From Phycisphaerae bacterium (GTDB taxonomy: Bacteria; Planctomycetota; Phycisphaerae; SM23-33), in contig JASLNT010000079.1 of the NCBI GenBank assembly GCA_030745875.1, positions 1 to 64,000 on the forward strand: 64,000 nt of DNA, in the 5' to 3' direction. Both the position numbers and the translations under genes were made by a program. Below the pieces are notes generated by a model that worked only from the letters and a program-made list of their open reading frames with translations, was not told the DNA's origin and searched no databases. Below, one piece after another: positions 54,064 to 62,134 of this stretch (positions are counted from its first letter, which is position 1; every line of letters begins with the position of its first letter).

Positions 54064-55394
54064 GACTGCACCTCCATTTCCGTCAGCGGAACGGGTCCTT
54101 TGTTCATAATGCGTTTTATCGCGTAGACCCACGCGCCGAATATTCCAATGTAGATAACGGTCAGAAGCAGCATGTCCACAAGCACCTCTCCGGAAGTTAC
54201 AACCGCCGCTGAACTTGCGTCGGCGGTTTTCAATACGCGGTACACTATCCACGGCTGGCGTCCGACTTCAGCGGCTATCCAGCCAAGTTCGTTTGCGATC
54301 ACCGGAAGCGGTATCGACAACAACGCCGCCCGCAGGAACAACCTGCTCTTGACGGTCCTGCCCTTTCTGGTCAGAAACAGCCCGACAAGCGGAAGGAGCA
54401 CGAACCAGCCTCCCAGCATCACCATCATGTGGAACGAATAGAACGTGACGGCCATCGGCGGGCGCTCATCCCTGGGGAAATCCTTCAGGCCCTTGACTTC
54501 AGCGTTAGCGTCGCCGAACGCCAGCAAGCTAAGGGCGCCCGGTATTTCTATGGCGTAGTTGACGGTTTCGTTCTCGTCGTCGGGTATGCCGAACAACAGC
54601 GCCGGAGCGTTCCTCTGAGTCTCGTAAAGTCCCTCGAACGCAGCCAGTTTCTCCGGTTGGGTCTGGGCGACCTGGACAGCGTGGTAATGTCCCAGAGGCA
54701 TCTGCGCCATCGACGACAGCAGCGCGACCCACAGCGAAGCTCTCAGCGATTTTTTGGCGAACTCCAGGTCTCTGCCCTTCAGCATGAACCAAGCGCTGAT
54801 TCCCATAACGAACATGGCTCCGGTTATGAGGGCGGCGTTTACGGTGTGCAGGTATCGCGGGACGGTTGACGGGTTGAAGACGGCCGCAAAAAAGTCGACC
54901 AGCTGGGCTCGCCCGTTGACTATCTCGTAACCCGCGGGTGTCTGCATCCACGAATTGGCTACGATAATCCAGAACGCCGACAGCGTAGCCCCTATCGCCA
55001 CCATAAGCGAAGCGAACCACATCGCCTTCTTCGACAGCCTTTTCCATCCGAACAGCAGCACGCCTACGAACGTGGATTCCAGGAAGAACGCGAAGATGCC
55101 CTCGGCCGCGAGCGGGGCTCCGAATATGTCGCCCACGAAGCGCGAATAGTCCGCCCAGTTCGTACCGAACTGAAACTCCAGCGTGATCCCGGTTGCCACG
55201 CCTACGGCGAAGGTCACGCCGAATATCTTCAGCCAGAACCTCGCCATCCGCCCGTAGAGTTCGTCTCCGGTTTTGCGATACCTTGCGAACATCCAGACCA
55301 GCATCCACGCCAGACCGATGGTTATTGGCGGGAATATGAAATGGAAACCCGCGGTCATCGCAAACTTTATGCGCGATAGTAGTACTACGTCCAT
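54060..55394 (-). CDS. cydA: Cytochrome bd oxidase subunit I
   Basis: A 444-residue membrane protein with the conserved haem ligands: His18 (haem b595 ligand position), His183 and Met near 326 (haem b558), and Glu98/Glu106 of the proton channel (AEGIFAFFLEST). Lys249 and Glu254 are the quinol-site residues. The Q-loop is short, as in the CIO-type subfamily. GAGGATT lies about 5 bases before ATG 55394. The enzyme oxidises quinol and reduces O2 to water without pumping protons. It is coupled to cydB. Confidence 0.96.
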   Translation of the reverse strand: MDVVLLSRIKFAMTAGFHFIFPPITIGLAWMLVWMFARYRKTGDELYGRMARFWLKIFGVTFAVGVATGITLEFQFGTNWADYSRFVGDIFGAPLAAEGIFAFFLESTFVGVLLFGWKRLSKKAMWFASLMVAIGATLSAFWIIVANSWMQTPAGYEIVNGRAQLVDFFAAVFNPSTVPRYLHTVNAALITGAMFVMGISAWFMLKGRDLEFAKKSLRASLWVALLSSMAQMPLGHYHAVQVAQTQPEKLAAFEGLYETQRNAPALLFGIPDDENETVNYAIEIPGALSLLAFGDANAEVKGLKDFPRDERPPMAVTFYSFHMMVMLGGWFVLLPLVGLFLTRKGRTVKSRLFLRAALLSIPLPVIANELGWIAAEVGRQPWIVYRVLKTADASSAAVVTSGEVLVDMLLLTVIYIGIFGAWVYAIKRIMNKGPVPLTEMEVQS

Positions 55395-55424
55395 TACGGA
55401 ATCCTCTTGCGTCGCTGTTGTGAG

Positions 55425-55889
55425 CTAGTTTCTTGTTAACTCGAGAATGTGACCGATTTCCTGATCGATAATCTCGTCGAGCTGGTTCCACGCCTCGCCC
55501 GGAGGCAGGATGGATTTCATGCTCTGGTAGAAGACGATCGAATCTTTTTCCAGACCGATGGCGATGTCGAAGATACTGTCTATCGACTCCCGCCCGGTGA
55601 GTTCCGGTGATGATTCCTTTCCGAAGATGTTCCCGTCGACCGCCGCCTGGAGGTACAAGGCTCCCTGGCTGTGCGGAGGCGGAGTCAGCGGTTGGAGCTT
55701 GCCCTTGGTGAACTCGGCCCGCATTGCTGCGAAGGTTCTTTCATGGTTGTACTCCATCGTCGCCAGGGTCATCAGCAGGCTGCGCTTGTTCTCGTCGGCA
55801 TCCCGGGCGGCGTTGCGGTAGAACCGGGCTCCGTCCCGCTCCATCTGTTCAGCTATTTCGAAGATGCTGTCGACGTTGATGTTTATCAT
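55425..55889 (-). CDS. Rubrerythrin-like ferritin-fold diiron protein
   Basis: A 154-residue protein; I prefer ATG 55889 (MININVDSIFEIAEQ), 5 bases from GAGGAG, over the adjacent ATG 55892. Two pseudo-symmetric helix pairs each give a Glu...ExxH pattern (EIAEQMERDGARFYRNA with MEYNHERTF; DIAIGLEKDSIVFYQSM with DQEIGHILEL), the carboxylate diiron arrangement of erythrin-type domains. There is no rubredoxin domain. Likely a peroxidase-like or iron protein working with rubredoxin. Its start adjoins the ferritin stop. Confidence 0.85.
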   Translation of the reverse strand: MININVDSIFEIAEQMERDGARFYRNAARDADENKRSLLMTLATMEYNHERTFAAMRAEFTKGKLQPLTPPPHSQGALYLQAAVDGNIFGKESSPELTGRESIDSIFDIAIGLEKDSIVFYQSMKSILPPGEAWNQLDEIIDQEIGHILELTRN

Positions 55890-55891
55890 CA

Positions 55892-56401
55892 TTACTCCTC
55901 GGCTGGCGGCGTGAAGACCCTCTGGCCCATTTCGCGGTCCAGCATGAAGACTCCGCCCGATGCGCCGTCCACGAGTTTGAGTTGCTGGATCACGCCGTCG
56001 GCGCTGGCTTCTTCTTCGACCTGTTCGCCCACGAACCACTGCAGGAAGTTCACCGTCGCGTAGTCTTTGGCTTCGGTGGATTGGGCGACCATGTTGTTGA
56101 TGCGCCCGGTGACGATCTGCTCGTGCGCCAAGGCGTTTTCAAAAGCCGCCAACGGTGAGGCCCACTCGGTTTCCGGAGCGTCCATACCGCTTAGCAGCAC
56201 GCGACCGCCTCGTTCGTTGATGAAGTTGTAGAACTTCGTGAAGTGAAACATCTCCTCGGCGTACTGGATCTTCATCCAGTTGGCGAACCCGACCAGATTC
56301 TGCGAGTCAAACCAACTGGCCATCGACATGTAGATGTTGGCCGAGTACATCTCGAAGTTCATCTGCGAATTCAGGGCGTCTTCTATTTCTTTGCTCAGCA
56401 T
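55892..56401 (-). CDS. ftn: Ferritin (non-haem iron-storage protein)
   Basis: A 169-residue protein of the bacterial ferritin family; AAAGGA lies 7 bases before ATG 56401. Ferroxidase ligands are recognisable: Glu17 (NFEMYSANIY), Glu50 and His53 (YAEEMFHFTKF), and the later Glu/Gln set (QWFVGEQVEEEASAD). It stores iron as a mineral and limits Fenton chemistry. It lies 4 bases after the superoxide reductase gene in the cluster. Confidence 0.95.
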   Translation of the reverse strand: MLSKEIEDALNSQMNFEMYSANIYMSMASWFDSQNLVGFANWMKIQYAEEMFHFTKFYNFINERGGRVLLSGMDAPETEWASPLAAFENALAHEQIVTGRINNMVAQSTEAKDYATVNFLQWFVGEQVEEEASADGVIQQLKLVDGASGGVFMLDREMGQRVFTPPAEE

Positions 56402-56405
56402 TTGT

Positions 56406-56786
56406 CTATCCTTTCCACAGCCCGTGCACGTTGCAGTGCTCCCTGGCGGTCACCGGGCACTTGCAGTCTCCGGTGAAGAACACCGCTTCGGGCGCTTCGC
56501 CCGGGGCGAGGTAAACCTGGGTCACCACATCGCCTCGGATCAGTTCGATCCATTGGATGTAGTGCTCGTCGGTCATCGGATGCAGCGTGGAACCGACTGT
56601 GACTTTGTATCCGCCTTCGATCTTTTCAATCACCGGTACGTGTTTTTCGGTGGCTGAGTCGGCGGTTTTCGGTTCGAGCAGCGCCATGTTGGCTCCGCAG
56701 CACGCCAGCGGCGCGCCTCCGCCGATAAGCACTTCAGCGATATTCCCGCAATGTTCGCATTTGTATACCTGTAGTCTCTCAATCAT
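56406..56786 (-). CDS. dfx: Desulfoferrodoxin (2Fe superoxide reductase)
   Basis: A 126-residue protein. The N-terminal desulforedoxin domain has Cys10, Cys13, Cys29 and Cys30. The catalytic centre has EKHVPV (His49 with Lys48), His69, His75, Cys118 and His121 (CNVHGLW), matching the square-pyramidal Fe(His4Cys) site. It reduces superoxide to peroxide with rubredoxin as electron donor. AGGAAAGGAAG lies directly upstream. Ferritin follows after 4 bases. Confidence 0.97.
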   Translation of the reverse strand: MIERLQVYKCEHCGNIAEVLIGGGAPLACCGANMALLEPKTADSATEKHVPVIEKIEGGYKVTVGSTLHPMTDEHYIQWIELIRGDVVTQVYLAPGEAPEAVFFTGDCKCPVTAREHCNVHGLWKG

Positions 56787-56889
56787 CGTTCTTCCTTTCC
56801 TAACGCGTTGTGTTCCTGGTTTTCGGTCCCGCTATGATTAGTGAACCGCCGCGAGACTCAGCTTCGTCTCGCCGGCGATCCACACGCTG

Positions 56890-58536
56890 TTAGTACGCAG
56901 CACCTGCATGTCGATCGACTTGAGCCCGAACCGCCGCCTGGCGAACTTCCGATATGCGGCGGGCGCTTACGCTGACGGTCCTGATTCCATTGACCATGAG
57001 CTTCTCGGTGTATTGTACGTCCGAGGCCAATTCACCGCACAGCGAGAGCGGTTTTCCGGCGAGATCGGCCGTCAGGGACAGGTTGCTCAACAGACGCCAG
57101 AACACTTCGTAGTCCGGGCGGTGGTCGTCGGCGACTGTGCTGTTGTTGCGGTCGACGGCGAAGAAGTACTGGATCAGGTCGTTGCTGCCGATGCTGGCGA
57201 AATCAACTTCGTCAAACAACGCCTGGGCCTCCATGCACGCCGAAGGCACTTCAAACATCACACCGTGCCGAATGCGTCCGGAGTTTATGTCGGAGGTCAT
57301 TTCCTCGAACGCCTGTTTCAGCGCTCGGAACTGGTCGATACCGGTGATCATCGGGTACATCACGCAGACGGGCGTTTCCGCCGACACTCTCGCCAGGGCT
57401 CGGGCCTGGGGGCGCATCAGGTCCGGGCGCCGCAGCAACAGCCGCGCCCCGCGGAATCCGAGTGCGGGATTGTCCTCCTGGGGCAGATTCAACTCGTCCA
57501 GGGGCTTGTCGGCTCCGATGTCGAGCATCCTGAAGTAGATCGGGCTCCCCTCCATCAACATCGCCGCACTGCGATACGATTCATACTGCTGATCCTCGTC
57601 GAGCACACCGCCGGCGGCGAAGAACTCGAATTCCGTGCGGTACAGACCGATTCCCTCGGCCTGCATCTCGGCGGCGAGCTTTGCTTCGGCGGCGGTGCTT
57701 ATGTTCGCCATTACGGTCAACTGCTTCACCGGTTCGACTGCTTCGAGCCTTTCCGGGGTGACTATCTGGTCGGCGGATTCGGCTTTGGTTTGGGCGCTGG
57801 GGCGGACTACAAGCTCGCCGGTGTTTCCGTTCAGGAGGATTTCCGTTCCGCACGGGATCTGGTTGTGAATGTCGGGCAGCCCGCTTATGGCGGGAATGCC
57901 CAACGCTCTAGCCAGAATCGCCGCGTGCGACGTTTTGCCCCCGCGCTCGGTTACAAAGCCCAGCAGACCGTTGCCTTCGATCTCCATTGCTATCGAGGGG
58001 GTCAACTCTTCGGTGACCACAACCCGGTCGTTGCCCCGACGACATTTGCTGTCAGCCGAGCACTCGAACGACGGACTGGTGTCGCAAAGCACGTCCAGCA
58101 GGCGGCGCTTGAGCTCGCCGAGATCGCTGGCGCGCTCCTTTATGTACTCGTCGTCGAGTTGCGCCAGTTGGCTCTCGTATCGGTCGAGCGTTATCGTCAG
58201 GGCTCGTTCGGCGTTGCAGCCTTCGTCGATCTCCGCGTCCATCTCGCCGCACAGGACCGGGTCCTGCAGCATCATCTTCTGGGCTACGAATATTCCCGCT
58301 TCAGCCGGTCCAATGCGATCGGTGACCGTGCCCGTCAGGTCCTCGAGGCGCGTGACGACTATCTCGCGAGCTTTGGCGAGTCTGCTCTTCTCGCGCTCGA
58401 CGCCCTTACCGCTTACTTCGTACGAGGGCATCGTGTTGTGCATGCTCTGTTTGAACAGGCATACTTTCGCCAGAACAACGCCCGGGCTTATCGGAAGCCC
58501 GGTGTAGCGTGTCTCGTTGTTCTGTTTTGCGCTCAT
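56890..58536 (-). CDS. PTS enzyme I-like phosphoenolpyruvate-protein phosphotransferase
   Basis: A 548-residue protein with the enzyme I domain order: N-terminal HPr-binding helical region, swivelling phosphohistidine domain with RGGKTSHAAILAR (His204), and a C-terminal PEP-binding barrel with GIGLYRTEFEFF, FASIGSNDLIQYFFAVDRNN and the catalytic-Cys motif LSLCGELASD. No HPr or PTS permease is adjacent. Its position inside an oxygen-defence cluster, between rubrerythrin and superoxide reductase, is unusual. It may phosphorylate a regulator or have a specialised role. No strong ribosome binding site is visible. Confidence 0.9.
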   Translation of the reverse strand: MSAKQNNETRYTGLPISPGVVLAKVCLFKQSMHNTMPSYEVSGKGVEREKSRLAKAREIVVTRLEDLTGTVTDRIGPAEAGIFVAQKMMLQDPVLCGEMDAEIDEGCNAERALTITLDRYESQLAQLDDEYIKERASDLGELKRRLLDVLCDTSPSFECSADSKCRRGNDRVVVTEELTPSIAMEIEGNGLLGFVTERGGKTSHAAILARALGIPAISGLPDIHNQIPCGTEILLNGNTGELVVRPSAQTKAESADQIVTPERLEAVEPVKQLTVMANISTAAEAKLAAEMQAEGIGLYRTEFEFFAAGGVLDEDQQYESYRSAAMLMEGSPIYFRMLDIGADKPLDELNLPQEDNPALGFRGARLLLRRPDLMRPQARALARVSAETPVCVMYPMITGIDQFRALKQAFEEMTSDINSGRIRHGVMFEVPSACMEAQALFDEVDFASIGSNDLIQYFFAVDRNNSTVADDHRPDYEVFWRLLSNLSLTADLAGKPLSLCGELASDVQYTEKLMVNGIRTVSVSARRISEVRQAAVRAQVDRHAGAAY

Positions 58537-58581
58537 TATCGTAATCCGTGGTCCGGCGATGTTGTTGGGGGTTTTTTGCGG

Positions 58582-59154
58582 TTACCAGTTTTCTCCGAGC
58601 AGTTCGAAGTGCTTCTGCGGGTGCGCGCAGGCGGCGCAGGCTTCCGGAGCTTCGGGACCTTCATGCAGGTATCCGCAGTTAATGCATCGCCACACCACCG
58701 GCGTGTCGCGTTTGAAGACCATACCGCCTTCGATATTGGCGATAAGGGCTCGATATCGTTTCTCGTGCTGTTTTTCGGCGACGGCGATGGCTTCCATTAC
58801 CGTTGCGACCTGCTCGAAACCTTCGTCGCGGGCGATCTGGGCGAACCCGGGATACATGGTGGTCCATTCGAAGTTCTCCCCAGCCGCTCCTTCGGCGAGG
58901 TTCTCAACGGTCGGTCCGATCGGTCCGAACGGGAATCCCGCGGTGATCTCCGCCGTTCCGCCCGTCATGAACTTGAAAAGCCTCTTGGCGTGCTCTTTTT
59001 CCTGGTTGGCGGTTTCATCGAAGATATTGGCGATCTGCACGTAACCTTCCTTCTTCGCCTTGGAAGCGAAGTAAGTGTATCGGTTGCGAGCCTGCGATTC
59101 GCCTGCGAACGCGCACATGAGGTTCTTTTCAGTCTGACTGCCTTTTAGTTCCAT
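58582..59154 (-). CDS. rbr: Rubrerythrin
   Basis: Start ATG 59154 ([12 protein letters not shown]) is preferred, because GGGAG lies 8 bases upstream; ATG 59160 is only 2 bases from it. The product has 190 residues. The N-terminal four-helix domain has Glu19, Glu52 and His55 ([12 protein letters not shown]) and the second set near Glu127 and His130 (EKQHEKRY). The C-terminal rubredoxin domain has Cys157, Cys160, Cys173 and Cys176. Rubrerythrin reduces H2O2 to water. It begins 12 bases after the PerR-like gene. Confidence 0.97.
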   Translation of the reverse strand: MELKGSQTEKNLMCAFAGESQARNRYTYFASKAKKEGYVQIANIFDETANQEKEHAKRLFKFMTGGTAEITAGFPFGPIGPTVENLAEGAAGENFEWTTMYPGFAQIARDEGFEQVATVMEAIAVAEKQHEKRYRALIANIEGGMVFKRDTPVVWRCINCGYLHEGPEAPEACAACAHPQKHFELLGENW

Positions 59155-59166
59155 CGTCATTGCTCC

Positions 59167-59613
59167 CTAATCCTGATGTTGTTGGATGCCGTCGCCCTTA
59201 CAATTTTCACAAAGGCCTTCGAATTCAAGATCGTGGCCGAGAATGTCGAATTCCGAGCTTCCTCTGGCCGCTTCTTCGAGGTCTCCGAACGGTTCGGCCG
59301 GTACGTCGCTGATAAACCCGCACTTGACGCAGCGAACGTGGTAATGCCTGTGTAGTGTTCTGTCGTAGCGTTTCTGTCCCGAGCCGATATGTAACTTCTT
59401 AACCATACCGGCCTGAGAGAGTATTTCAAGGTTTCGATAGACTGTTCCAAGGCTGATATTCGGTATTCTCCGTCGAACCCGCTGATAGACCGTGTCGGCG
59501 GTGGGGTGCATCCCGGGCGTATCGAGTTCTTCGAGAATCAGACGCCGCTGCCGAGTCATCCGCAGATCGGACTGTTTTTCCTTAGTTTGCAGTTTATCCA
59601 TAATAGTAACCAT
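59167..59613 (-). CDS. perR: Fur-family peroxide regulator, PerR-like
   Basis: A 148-residue Fur-family repressor. The winged helix (about 18-80) has PNISLGTVYRNLEIL as recognition helix. Two C-x2-C pairs (Cys95/98 and Cys135/138) bind structural zinc. The regulatory metal site aligns with PerR: His36, Asp84, His90, His92 and Asp103; the Asp (not Glu) at the last position is the PerR hallmark. It would sense peroxide by metal-catalysed His oxidation and derepress the downstream oxygen-defence genes. The start could also be ATG 59601 (MDKLQ). A palindrome overlaps the 59613 start. Confidence 0.92.
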   Translation of the reverse strand: MVTIMDKLQTKEKQSDLRMTRQRRLILEELDTPGMHPTADTVYQRVRRRIPNISLGTVYRNLEILSQAGMVKKLHIGSGQKRYDRTLHRHYHVRCVKCGFISDVPAEPFGDLEEAARGSSEFDILGHDLEFEGLCENCKGDGIQQHQD

Positions 59614-59617
59614 TACT
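59605..59617 (-). promoter_or_regulatory. Short palindrome at the perR start
   Basis: AGTAA-CCA-TTACT, a 13-base inverted repeat, overlaps ATG 59613 and lies just upstream of ATG 59601. It could be an autoregulatory operator, but it does not match the canonical Per box and is short. Confidence 0.3.
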
Positions 59618-60096
59618 GTCTTGGCGATTGCATTCTAGGACCCTGTTCTCGGCGAAATCAAGTTGAGCGGGCGGAAATGGCGTTTTTTTGTTCCCCAGCA
59701 CTGCATATTGACGAAGTTGCGCAGGTCTTTTGGCGACATCGCCCGCGGAATTACGCGAAATTCAGGCGCCCCTCGCCGTAAGTCACGTTCTTCCATTTCC
59801 CCGTCCGTTTCACGCCCCCGTTTAGCACCCCCGCTTAGCGGCCGACAGAAAGTCGGCCTATTCGCGACAAAGTCGCGACGCCGTTCCCGCCGACGCCGTT
59901 CCCGCCGTCGCCGTCACCGTCGTCGCCAATTGCCAAACACCCATTCCCAATTGCCCGCCGTTTTCCCTTGCCCCATGAACAACAATGATCGACAATTTGA
60001 ATAGAACGCCGCACAAAACACGCTATTCCATATTGCAAGTGCTGACTCCCGCATCTCGGCGATTGGCTGGGCGGAAGTTCAGCGAAAGGAGAGTCA
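59614..60096. other. Repeat-rich intergenic region upstream of the secreted protein
   Basis: These 483 bases hold the promoter of perR on the left, the two-hairpin repeat at 59815-59880, and a GC-rich low-complexity tract with repeated CGCCGT/CCGTCG units (about 59877-59925). AAAGGAGAG precedes the gene at 60097. I see no gene in it; short plus-strand frames are by-products of the repeats. Confidence 0.6.
59815..59880 (+). repeat. Two-hairpin dispersed repeat, copy B
   Basis: Two 13-base units (CCCCCG(T/C)TTAGC + 1) lead into stem GGCCGAC-loop-GTCGGCC (59840-59858) and a second hairpin TCGCGAC-AAA-GTCGCGA (59862-59878). Copy C at 61619-61710 lies in the same orientation, so the pair brackets the gene at 60097. 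Confidence 0.85.
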
Positions 60097-61326
60097 ATGA
60101 CAAAATCAAAGATAACCACCGCTTGCCTGGCCGTGGTGTTGGCGGCCGTGGCGATGGCCGCCGCCAAACCGCCGGCGAAGCCCGAGGTGTTCAAACTGAC
60201 CTACGGGGCCTGTTCGGGCGCCGAGATGTTAGCGCGCAGCGTGCGGGCCCAACTCGGGACGAAGAAGCCCGAAGGCATTACCGCCGAGCCGAAGTACAAA
60301 GCCAAACCGCAGTACGGTTCGCTGAGTCTGACTAAGGACGGAAAGGGCGAGGCGTTCCTCCTGGCGGTGGACAAATCCGCGCCGACCGCACTGAACTACG
60401 ACGTTCTCTACATTGACCGCAACCGCGACGGCGACCTCGCAGAGGAAAAGCCCATCACCATCGGTCGGGGCAAGAACGGTTTCGAACTGGCGATCAGCGT
60501 AAAGGGCAGGAAGATCAACCGGCTGTTGTCGGCGACCGCCCACATGATGAGTGAATCGGCGGGCACGCTGATTCTGCGGGATCGCGGAGCCTGGCACGGT
60601 AAGGCCCGCCTGGGCAAGGCGAATCTGGACATTATCCTGGTTGACGGCAACGGTAACGGAGTCTTCAACGACGCGTTCCGACTGCCCGAAAACGCCAACT
60701 CCGCGCCCGGCCAGCCGGATATGTTCCTTACCAAGCCGATGACCGGCCTGGCGCCCGATTTTAGCGCCTTTGGCATATGCCCGGCCACGCTTGAAGTCGG
60801 CGGAAAGCTCTACAACGCCTCCGTCGCAGCCGACGGATCGAGCATCGCTTTTGCGCCCTTTACCGGAAAGACCGCCACGCTGACGGCGCCGGAGGGCTTG
60901 ACAACCATCCTGGCCGCAGGCGATCGCATTACAACGGTCACCGCTTGCGACGGAAAGATGCTCGTGCCAGCCGGGAAAATCCGTCCGTTTATCTACTCCT
61001 GCCGACAGAAGGACAAGACCGGCCTGGAGTGGATGCTGATGGGGCAGCCGAATTTCAAGGCCAAACCGATCAACGTGCCGGCCGGCGGGACCATGGCGTT
61101 CCCGGGCGGATTGCCCGTCAAAGTGAGCGTCACAGCCGGCCCGGTCGACAAGGTAACCGCCGGTTCCACCGTCAAGCTTATCCCCTCGGTCACCGACCCG
61201 ACCGACCAGCCCGTCCGGATCACGCCCATCCCGGGCAAGGGCAAGCTTCCGCCCGAGTGTCCCACCGTTGTCGTGGTCAAGCAGGGCGGTAAGGTTCTCT
61301 TACGCGGCAAATGCGAGTCTGGCTGA
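60097..61326 (+). CDS. Secreted protein with Ca-binding-like loops; frame continues past an in-frame TGA to 61458
   Basis: A 409-residue protein with Sec signal (MTKSKITTACLAVVLAAVAM) and AAAGGAGAG before the ATG. Two loops (DVLYIDRNRDGDLAEE and DIILVDGNGNGVFNDAF) resemble EF-hand-like calcium-binding loops. The C-terminal region (VSVTAGPVDKVTAGSTVKLIP onward) is Ig-like. After the TGA at 61324-61326 the frame stays open for 43 codons (GPPKPYAWSVPNDL...), completing a beta-rich strand series, and ends at TGA 61456-61458. The first TGA is a candidate recoding site, a nonsense mutation, or an error. Function unknown. Confidence 0.8.
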   Translation: MTKSKITTACLAVVLAAVAMAAAKPPAKPEVFKLTYGACSGAEMLARSVRAQLGTKKPEGITAEPKYKAKPQYGSLSLTKDGKGEAFLLAVDKSAPTALNYDVLYIDRNRDGDLAEEKPITIGRGKNGFELAISVKGRKINRLLSATAHMMSESAGTLILRDRGAWHGKARLGKANLDIILVDGNGNGVFNDAFRLPENANSAPGQPDMFLTKPMTGLAPDFSAFGICPATLEVGGKLYNASVAADGSSIAFAPFTGKTATLTAPEGLTTILAAGDRITTVTACDGKMLVPAGKIRPFIYSCRQKDKTGLEWMLMGQPNFKAKPINVPAGGTMAFPGGLPVKVSVTAGPVDKVTAGSTVKLIPSVTDPTDQPVRITPIPGKGKLPPECPTVVVVKQGGKVLLRGKCESG

Positions 61327-61340
61327 GGCCCTCCGAAACC

Positions 61341-61357
61341 GTACGCATGGAGCGTAC
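61341..61357 (+). other. Hairpin 15 bases after the in-frame TGA
   Basis: GTACGC-ATGGA-GCGTAC is a perfect 6-bp stem with a 5-base loop. It begins 15 bases and its loop 21 bases after the TGA, inside the reading-frame extension. A bacterial SECIS would normally want a G in the first two loop positions; here G is third. Confidence 0.4.
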
Positions 61358-61474
61358 CGAACGATCTGACCGGAACCGTAACAGTAACCGTCGAAACGTC
61401 CACCGGCCCGTTCAAGACCGAAACCAAGACCCTGACGCTGGAAATAGTCAAGCCCTGACTAACCAACGATAAAT

Positions 61475-61508
61475 CCGGGCGGGCCGAGCAGAAGCGCGGC
61501 CCGCCCGG
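61475..61508 (+). terminator. Strong GC hairpin after the extension's stop
   Basis: A 12-bp perfect stem (CCGGGCGGGCCG / CGGCCCGCCCGG) with a 10-base loop lies 17 bases past the second stop. It lacks a T tract on the plus strand, so it may protect the mRNA end or act with Rho. Confidence 0.5.
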
Positions 61509-61618
61509 AACGAAAAAAGGGTCCGGTTCCAGACACCTCACGTAATTACGCCTTGTGCCTGGACAGAACTCAATAATCTAGTGATGTGCCCCCGAAATTT
61601 ACTATCCGCCGTTTTGCG

Positions 61619-61710
61619 CCCCCGTTTAGCACCCCCGTTTAGCATCCCCGTTTAGCACCCCCGTTTAGCGGCCGACAGCACGTCGGCCTATTCGCGACAA
61701 AGTCGCGACC
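61619..61710 (+). repeat. 13-base tandem array plus two-hairpin repeat, copy C
   Basis: Four tandem 13-base units of (C/T)CCCCGTTTAGC(A/G)-type sequence (61619-61670) lead into stem GGCCGAC-loop-GTCGGCC (61670-61688) and hairpin TCGCGAC-AAA-GTCGCGA (61692-61708). Copy B has the same order with only two tandem units. Confidence 0.85.
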
Positions 61711-62134
61711 CCGTCACCGTTTAATTGGACATTGGGCGTTTCTGCTGAAGGTCCGCCTCTGGCGGATTGGCTGTTGAATGTTCGCCGCCGCCATCGCCGT
61801 AGCGCCGTCACCCTGTCGAAGTCGAAGTCGCAAATCCACCCAGTCGAAATCGTAGATCCGCCTATGTCGCAGATCCGCCTACGGCGGGGCGGGGCGGATT
61901 GGAAATAATCTTGTGCATTATCAACGTCTCAGAGGCTTTTTCCGCCCAAATCACAGCGTCTCGGATATGCAACAGAAGCGAAAGACGTCGCACATAATGA
62001 CTGTGTAAGAAGATGGAATAGTCCTGATCCGGTTTACGCCCTCGTTTAGAATGAACGCCATACCAGAGACTGCTGCTTTCACGGTTTGCTATTTTAAGGG
62101 TTGGCTCGGTTGCTCCACGGAGGTTCGTTTGGAG

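Larger units (their letters stand above)
61459..62134. other. Repeat-rich intergenic region between secreted protein and defence module
   Basis: These 676 bases hold the GC hairpin, copy C of the two-hairpin repeat with its 13-base tandem array, and a tract (about 61795-61890) where GATCCGCC-type octamers alternate with GTCGAA/GTCGCA strings. From about 61900 on the composition becomes AT-richer and I see nothing recognisable. No gene is supported. Confidence 0.6.

Noticed and set aside
56908-59148. A 746-codon plus-strand frame opposite the enzyme I-like and rubrerythrin genes
   Set aside because: It is antisense to two proteins with intact catalytic motifs; its sequence has no recognisable domain and reflects high GC third positions.
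59880-59935. A possible CRISPR-like or minisatellite array
   Set aside because: The CGCCGT units are short, irregular and without spacers of even length; it is low-complexity DNA, and no cas gene is present.
61475-61508. A regular plus-strand Rho-independent terminator
   Set aside because: The stem is very strong but no T tract follows on the plus strand, so I list it only as a terminator-like hairpin.
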